This document shows positions 6,721 to 10,148 of a stretch of DNA of 10,148 nucleotides, one piece after another. Both the position numbers and the translations under genes were made by a program. Source of the stretch: JANQUM01 sp047630355 (lineage in GTDB: Bacteria; Bacteroidota; Bacteroidia; Cytophagales; Spirosomataceae); contig JBLHXN010000118.1 in NCBI GenBank assembly GCA_047630355.1, positions 1 through 10,148 of the forward strand, written 5' to 3'. The notes beneath the pieces are model-generated. The model was not told the origin of the DNA, made no database searches, and saw nothing but the letters and a program-made list of their open reading frames with translations. Every line of letters starts with the position of its first letter. Positions within the stretch are counted from its first letter, which is position 1.

Positions 6721-7002
6721 CTAAAAGTCGACGTCCCTAACTTTTTTAAACCACTGATTACGAACGTGATTTGAATTCTTTGCGGTGGTAAAATAATGGG
6801 CCTGAATCATTTCCTCATCAACGGTATATTCAACTACATAATGCGGCAAAACAGTTAACTCGTAAGTTCTTTCCTCATCAACTCCTCTTTTAAACCTCTT
6901 GGTGTTCGCAAAAGTGGTATAGTTGATTTCGTTTGCTTACACTTTTTTGTTGTTCTCATCTATAGTCACCATACCAATCGGTATAATCAGGTTATTTTTT
7001 CC
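6721..7002 (-). pseudogene. Remnant resembling a PRC-barrel domain protein
   Basis: Reverse-strand reading ending at TAG (6723-6721) gives a protein-like sequence: NNLIIPIGMVTIDENNKKV, then a TAA stop at 6939-6937, then EINYTTFANTKRFKRG and DEERTYELTVLPHYV. This resembles the second half of PRC-barrel stress proteins of Bacteroidota (a pattern of IIPIG, acidic turn, hydrophobic strand, then RG, then a YE-rich end). A further TAA lies at 7005-7003 and no N-terminal half is visible upstream. The match is from memory of the family and not from a search. It borders the right end of the IS remnant, so the fragment may have been cut by events linked to that element. Confidence 0.5.
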
Positions 7003-7393
7003 TTATTCGTTTACAAATGCGTGAAATTATAACACTCTACATCATAAGAAATATTGAATAATTAATTTCTATAATTGGTGGCTAGATGAGCCATTTTTGT
7101 TGATAAATCCCGCTTTTGTTGCCAAGAACAGGATTTTATTTGTCACACGCTTGAGTTGTATCTTTAATGTTTGGCTTACGTATACATAAATGTGCCAACG
7201 TATCGTGTTCTTGTTTTAGTACCAAAATATATTCTGAATTTCAATGATTTTAATGGAAAATAATTTAATAACATATTGTACTATATCAAGTTTATTGGAA
7301 TGGTGTATAAATTCACTCAATGCTTATTGTTAGGTAGTTATGAGTCATTTTTGTGAGTTTTTTCCGTTTTTGTATTGTATTTTACCGTAAAGT
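7003..7393. other. AT-rich stretch without a recognisable gene
   Basis: All frames are broken by stops and no protein family is recognisable. The only structure noted is a small hairpin, TGGCT and AGCCA at 7079-7093 followed by five T (7094-7098), too weak to call a terminator with confidence. It is probably eroded DNA next to the IS and PRC-barrel remnants, plus upstream region of the GH108 gene. Confidence 0.45.
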
Positions 7394-7405
7394 GTCCTAC
7401 CTTTG
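7374..7405 (+). promoter_or_regulatory. Bacteroidota-type promoter upstream of the GH108 gene
   Basis: TACCTTTG at 7398-7405 matches TAnnTTTG exactly, and ATTG at 7374-7377 sits 20 bases upstream as the -33 element. Transcription should start near 7412, about 105 bases before the start codon at 7518, leaving room for the structured leader. Confidence 0.7.
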
Positions 7406-7411
7406 TAGGAC
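7394..7411. promoter_or_regulatory. 18-base palindrome over the -7 box (candidate operator)
   Basis: GTCCTAC (7394-7400) and GTAGGAC (7405-7411) are perfect inverted arms around CTTT, and the promoter -7 box lies inside. A repressor bound here would block the polymerase. The inner TAC-N4-GTA layout resembles operators of the BlaI/MecI/CopY repressor family, but the TAnnTTTG consensus itself forces part of that likeness. Confidence 0.45.
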
Positions 7412-7500
7412 AAAGCAAAAGATATAGCAATTTATTGAGATATTACAATTGCTTATGGAAAGAGGTTCCATGATCGGACGAATGTCCGATCAGTTTTTTT
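7412..7500 (+). ncRNA. Structured leader or small RNA with its own terminator
   Basis: Three hairpins follow each other between promoter and gene. The first has AGCAATT (7426-7432) pairing with AATTGCT (7447-7453). The second has TGGAA (7456-7460) pairing with TTCCA (7466-7470). The third has TGATCGGAC (7471-7479) pairing with GTCCGATCA (7484-7492), then a T-run (7494-7500). The last is a full intrinsic terminator. The transcript is therefore either a roughly 90-base small RNA or an attenuating leader of the GH108 gene. No known RNA family was recognised. Confidence 0.5.
7471..7500 (+). terminator. Intrinsic terminator placed before the GH108 start codon
   Basis: A perfect 9-bp stem with a GAAT loop is followed by G and seven T. 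It lies downstream of the promoter and 17 bases before the preferred start codon at 7518, which is the position of an attenuator. Confidence 0.7.
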
Positions 7501-7517
7501 CACCAAATTCTTTTTTA

Positions 7518-8102
7518 ATGAGTATAAAGCAAATAGTTGTTTTACTTTTATTTATTTTTAGTTCTTTGACTTTAACATTTTCTGTTTCAGCTGCTTCTTT
7601 TTCGAAGTACGCCCCAAAGCTACTTCGTTTTGAAGGTGCAGGTTACGGAATTCACAAACCAATATATGGAGATAGAGACTTCACGAAGTCCGAAGCCCTC
7701 CGCATTATGCGTCGAAACTACTGGGATCGCTTTCACGGTGATAAATTCGCCAGTCAGGAAGTAGCAGAGGTATTAATTGATCACTTGATTAATGCTGGCT
7801 CCGGAAGAAGAGGCGAAAACATAAAAGCTTTTGAAGCAATTATCGGAGTAAAACAAGATGGTATTTTGAGCGTTCAGGACGTTGAACGTGCGAACAGCTT
7901 TTATTTTGCTGATCAAATAGTAAATCCGTACGTTAAGTACCGGGTTCTTTACTACAAATCACGCAGAGAAGCCCATCTTTATCCTGGTTGGATAACACGA
8001 GCTAAGAGCTTTTTGATAAGTTCTTCCGAATCCAAACCCAATGTTAAAGACTTGTACTTACCGCAATCAATAGAAATGCGGTACAAACATATAAAACTTT
8101 AA
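7518..8102 (+). CDS. Exported GH108-type (secretion activator/muramidase-like) protein
   Basis: The preferred start at 7518 gives 194 residues beginning with MSIKQIVVLLLFIF, a signal peptide with likely cleavage after VSA at 23-25. An upstream in-frame ATG at 7449 would add 23 residues, but it would place the leader hairpins inside the coding region and bury the signal peptide. The mature part fits glycoside hydrolase family 108. It has a candidate catalytic Glu39 in RFEGAGYGIHK, YWDRFHGDKFASQEVAEVLIDHLINAGSG (68-96), then a peptidoglycan-binding-like end (FEAIIGVKQDGILS, YYKSRREAHLYPGWITRAKSF). The family acts on peptidoglycan, as in phage-type lysins and cell-wall enzymes. The EGAGYGIHK motif departs from the usual EGGY form, so activity is inferred. 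It stands alone, with its own promoter and terminator. Confidence 0.78.
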   Translation: MSIKQIVVLLLFIFSSLTLTFSVSAASFSKYAPKLLRFEGAGYGIHKPIYGDRDFTKSEALRIMRRNYWDRFHGDKFASQEVAEVLIDHLINAGSGRRGENIKAFEAIIGVKQDGILSVQDVERANSFYFADQIVNPYVKYRVLYYKSRREAHLYPGWITRAKSFLISSSESKPNVKDLYLPQSIEMRYKHIKL

Positions 8103-8137
8103 AAAAAAGCCTCCCGAATATTTTGGGAGGCTTTTTT
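8103..8137. terminator. Bidirectional terminator between convergent genes
   Basis: AGCCTCCC and GGGAGGCT arms with flanking A6 and T6 give a 13-bp perfect inverted repeat (8103-8115, 8125-8137) around a 9-base loop. It starts directly after the GH108 stop and ends 2 bases before the stop codon of the aldehyde dehydrogenase on the other strand, so it serves both. Confidence 0.93.
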
Positions 8138-8139
8138 CA

Positions 8140-9561
8140 TTACAGCCATTTGGCAACCGCGTTCAACAAAAGCTTGATCGTTGGTATGTAGGGCGGGGCA
8201 AACAAACTTGTTTGGCTAAACTTATTCTCCACCACGGGTTTGATATTTGAAAATTCCACAAAACCGTAATGCCCGAACGACTTCCCGATTCCCGAATTAT
8301 TTACGCCTCCAAAAGGAGAGGATTCAATGAGGTAATGAATTACCACATCATTAATAACAAACGCCCCCGAAGAAGTATTCTCCGCTACCGTCTTCTTAGT
8401 TTCTGATGATCTTGAGAATAGGTACAAAGCAAGCGGCTTATCGTTTGCGTTGATGTAATCCAATGCTTCTGGTAAATCATCGTAAAATTTTATGGGAAGG
8501 ATCGGACCAAAAATCTCCTGCTGCATAATGGTCATCTCTTCGGTAACTTCAGAAATTATGGTGGGTGCGAAGTAGTTGTCAGAATCGTTCGATTTTCCTC
8601 CGGCTAACACTTTTCCGCCCTTTGATTCTGCGTCTTGCAGCCAGTCCCTCAGCCGGTTCAAATGATGAGCGTTGACAATTCGAGCGTAATCGGGGTTGTT
8701 TTCAATATCGTTGCCGTACATTTCGGTCAGTTTCTCAACGAGTTTTTTTGTAAATTTTTCCTTGATTGAAGAATGAACCAATAAGTAATCTGGTGCAATG
8801 CAAGTTTGCCCATTATTCATAAATTTTCCAAATATTATTTTTAAAGCAGCGTCGTTTAAGTCAACTTTTTTGTCAATAATTGCCGGGCATTTTCCACCGA
8901 GTTCAAGTGTGACCGATGTTAGATTTTTTGCCGCTGCTGCCATCACAAGTTTCCCAACGGCGGGACTTCCCGTAAAGAAGGTGTGGTTAAAAGGTAATTT
9001 CTGTAATTCGATTGCCGTTTCGGCGTCACCTTCAATTACACAAATTTCATTTTCGTCAAAGAGTTCGGTGAGCATTTCCTTCAATAGCAACGACGTATGC
9101 GGCGTCATCTCCGAAGGCTTGATGATGCACACGTTTCCGGCGGCGATTGCCTGCAAGAGTGGCTTCAGCGTCAGGTTGAACGGATAATTCCACGGGCTGA
9201 TTATTAGGCAATTACCTTTGGGTTCGTGTGTGACTTTCCCGGTTGTTCCCAATAACCGGAGCGGTACATCAATAGATTCGGGCCGCATCCAACTTTTCAA
9301 ATGCTTGATAATGTAGCGGGCTTCGCCGGTTACGGGTATAATCTCACTTATTTTGGTTTCGCTTTCGCCCCGTTTAAAGTCTGCTTTCAACGCTTTAAAA
9401 ATACGGTCTTCGTTTTCGTACGTCCAATCACGAATCAATTTTATCTTTTTGATTCTTTCACTCGCGGTTGACTTTGCAACGGTGCCAGCATGTAATTTTT
9501 GGCGGCTAAATAATTCCTGATAACGGTTTTTAGTTGATAAGGCTGTTGAAGTAGCAGTCAT
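8140..9561 (-). CDS. Aldehyde dehydrogenase, ALDH3 class
   Basis: This 473-residue NAD(P)-dependent enzyme oxidises aldehydes to carboxylic acids. The length, without the longer N-terminal extension of ALDH1/2, fits class 3. Motifs in order are ISPWNYPF with Asn125, IIKPSE with Lys148, FFTGSPAVGK (195-204) for cofactor binding, VTLELGGKCPAII with the general base Glu220, and NNGQTCIAPDYLL with the catalytic Cys254. QQEIFGPILPI and SPFGGVNNSGIG follow further on. The C-terminus ends in a hydrophobic helix (IPTIKLLLNAVAKWL), which in relatives such as fatty aldehyde dehydrogenases may touch the membrane. Medium- or long-chain aldehydes from lipid turnover are therefore a reasonable substrate guess, not proven. 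It is a single-gene unit divergent from the XRE regulator gene. Confidence 0.93.
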   Translation of the reverse strand: MTATSTALSTKNRYQELFSRQKLHAGTVAKSTASERIKKIKLIRDWTYENEDRIFKALKADFKRGESETKISEIIPVTGEARYIIKHLKSWMRPESIDVPLRLLGTTGKVTHEPKGNCLIISPWNYPFNLTLKPLLQAIAAGNVCIIKPSEMTPHTSLLLKEMLTELFDENEICVIEGDAETAIELQKLPFNHTFFTGSPAVGKLVMAAAAKNLTSVTLELGGKCPAIIDKKVDLNDAALKIIFGKFMNNGQTCIAPDYLLVHSSIKEKFTKKLVEKLTEMYGNDIENNPDYARIVNAHHLNRLRDWLQDAESKGGKVLAGGKSNDSDNYFAPTIISEVTEEMTIMQQEIFGPILPIKFYDDLPEALDYINANDKPLALYLFSRSSETKKTVAENTSSGAFVINDVVIHYLIESSPFGGVNNSGIGKSFGHYGFVEFSNIKPVVENKFSQTSLFAPPYIPTIKLLLNAVAKWL

Positions 9562-9594
9562 AATGGTATAGTTTGGATGAATATATCTAACGCA

Positions 9595-9624
9595 ATTTAT
9601 CCATAAAGTACAATATATTTATCC
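9595..9624. repeat. Two ATTTATCC direct repeats between divergent genes
   Basis: ATTTATCC occurs at 9595-9602 and 9617-9624, a 22-base period that puts both copies on about the same DNA face. The following three bases are also nearly the same (ATA, TTA). They lie between the aldehyde dehydrogenase start and the XRE promoter and could be regulator half-sites, but AT-rich chance matches are possible. Confidence 0.3.
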
Positions 9625-9635
9625 TTATGTCTAAT

Positions 9636-9664
9636 TTTGATAATCGTAATATTCATTACCTTTA
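9636..9664 (+). promoter_or_regulatory. Bacteroidota-type promoter for the XRE regulator gene
   Basis: TTTG at 9636-9639 and TACCTTTA at 9657-9664 (one mismatch to TAnnTTTG) are separated by 17 bases. The start codon follows at 9715. Confidence 0.5.
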
Positions 9665-9714
9665 CCTAAAATGCTTTCTTAACTAACGTCGGGTTTATTT
9701 TTCATCAACAGTTT

Positions 9715-10148
9715 ATGTCAATCGTAAGTCAAAATATCAAATATCTCCGCCGAACGAACGGCTTAACTCAGGAACAGTTTGCCCGTAGAATAGGAATTAA
9801 ACGCTCATTAGTGGGAGCGTACGAGGAAGCAAGGGCAAACCCGCCGCTTGACAAGCTCAAAACTATCGCTAATACTTTTAAAATCACGGTAGATTCGCTG
9901 ATAAAGCACGATATTCGGAAACTACGGGAAACGCCCGATATGGCATTTGAGTTTGAGAAACAAAAAGATGCTGTGCCTATTAAAGACGTAGCGTCTGATT
10001 TCCTGAATAAAATTCAGCCTACTATACAAGCTCCCCGACCACGACCTTCTGTGTTTGAGGGTAACCGTGCGGACCCCGCGACTTATAACCGGACTGAACC
10101 TACACAAAACGAGCGATTCAAGCAAGCCGAACCGTTACCGGTGAAGGT
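9715..10148 (+). CDS. XRE-family transcriptional regulator, 3' part missing
   Basis: The ATG at 9715 opens a frame of 144 codons that runs off the window without a stop. Residues 6-64 are a helix-turn-helix of the XRE/HTH_3 type (NIKYLRRTNGLTQEQFARRIG, recognition helix around KRSLVGAYEEARA at 29-41, then LDKLKTIANTFKITVDSLI). After about residue 72 the sequence becomes a polar, proline- and charge-rich linker (QAPRPRPSVFEG, NRTEPTQNERF). In many Bacteroidota relatives such a linker leads to a LexA/S24-like C-terminal domain, but that part is outside the window. It is divergent from the aldehyde dehydrogenase and might control it or itself. Confidence 0.88.
   Translation, partial: MSIVSQNIKYLRRTNGLTQEQFARRIGIKRSLVGAYEEARANPPLDKLKTIANTFKITVDSLIKHDIRKLRETPDMAFEFEKQKDAVPIKDVASDFLNKIQPTIQAPRPRPSVFEGNRADPATYNRTEPTQNERFKQAEPLPVK

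Noticed and set aside
7079..7098. Hairpin plus T5 as a terminator
   Set aside because: The stem is only 5 bp and no gene ends nearby, so it is weak evidence.
7449..7517. Upstream ATG at 7449 as the GH108 start
   Set aside because: It would translate the terminator hairpin and put 23 polar residues before a clear signal peptide; the ATG at 7518 gives a normal signal sequence.
8798..9187. 129-codon rightward open frame inside the aldehyde dehydrogenase
   Set aside because: It lies antisense within a gene with all catalytic motifs intact, so it is a shadow frame.

Overview
The window looks like chromosomal DNA of a Bacteroidota bacterium, probably Cytophagales-like. Three things support this. 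Promoter-like sites fit the Bacteroidota pattern (TTTG, about 19 bases, TAnnTTTG) and starts lack Shine-Dalgarno sequences. The starch-degrading enzymes are of the SusA/neopullulanase and lipoprotein amylase types. The LytS/LytTR pair, the GH108 protein and the XRE regulator resemble families common in that group. The genus cannot be fixed from sequence alone.

Left part (1-4058): a maltodextrin/starch locus. A secreted neopullulanase-type GH13 enzyme, cut by the left edge, is read leftward. A lipoprotein GH13 alpha-amylase and an MFS sugar transporter of the GPH/SLC45 type are read rightward with a 24-base gap. The two directions share a 100-base region in which the -33 elements of back-to-back promoters lie one base apart. 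The logic is extracytoplasmic hydrolysis of glucans followed by uptake of short malto-oligosaccharides. No SusC/SusD pair and no LacI or SusR regulator is in view.

Middle part (4059-6124): a LytS-family sensor kinase and a LytTR response regulator overlapping by 8 bases, flanked on both sides by a near-identical 14-base sequence placed just after a stop codon. A perfect 15-bp hairpin terminator follows, about 200 bases after the regulator.

Decayed part (6125-7393): a dead IS200/IS605-family TnpA copy with nonsense codons, a frameshift and a lost HUH histidine. Its right-end hairpins follow, then a reverse-strand remnant resembling a PRC-barrel stress protein, then about 390 bases with no recognisable gene.

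Right part (7394-10148): an exported GH108-type muramidase-like protein, an aldehyde dehydrogenase of the ALDH3 class convergent with it, and a divergent XRE regulator cut by the right edge. The GH108 gene has the most unusual control region of the window: a strong promoter whose -7 box sits inside an 18-base palindrome, then three consecutive hairpins, the last being an intrinsic terminator that lies before the start codon. This is either a transcription attenuator or a free-standing small structured RNA of about 90 bases. No CRISPR array, tRNA or rRNA was seen, and no clear new defence or biosynthetic system is present.
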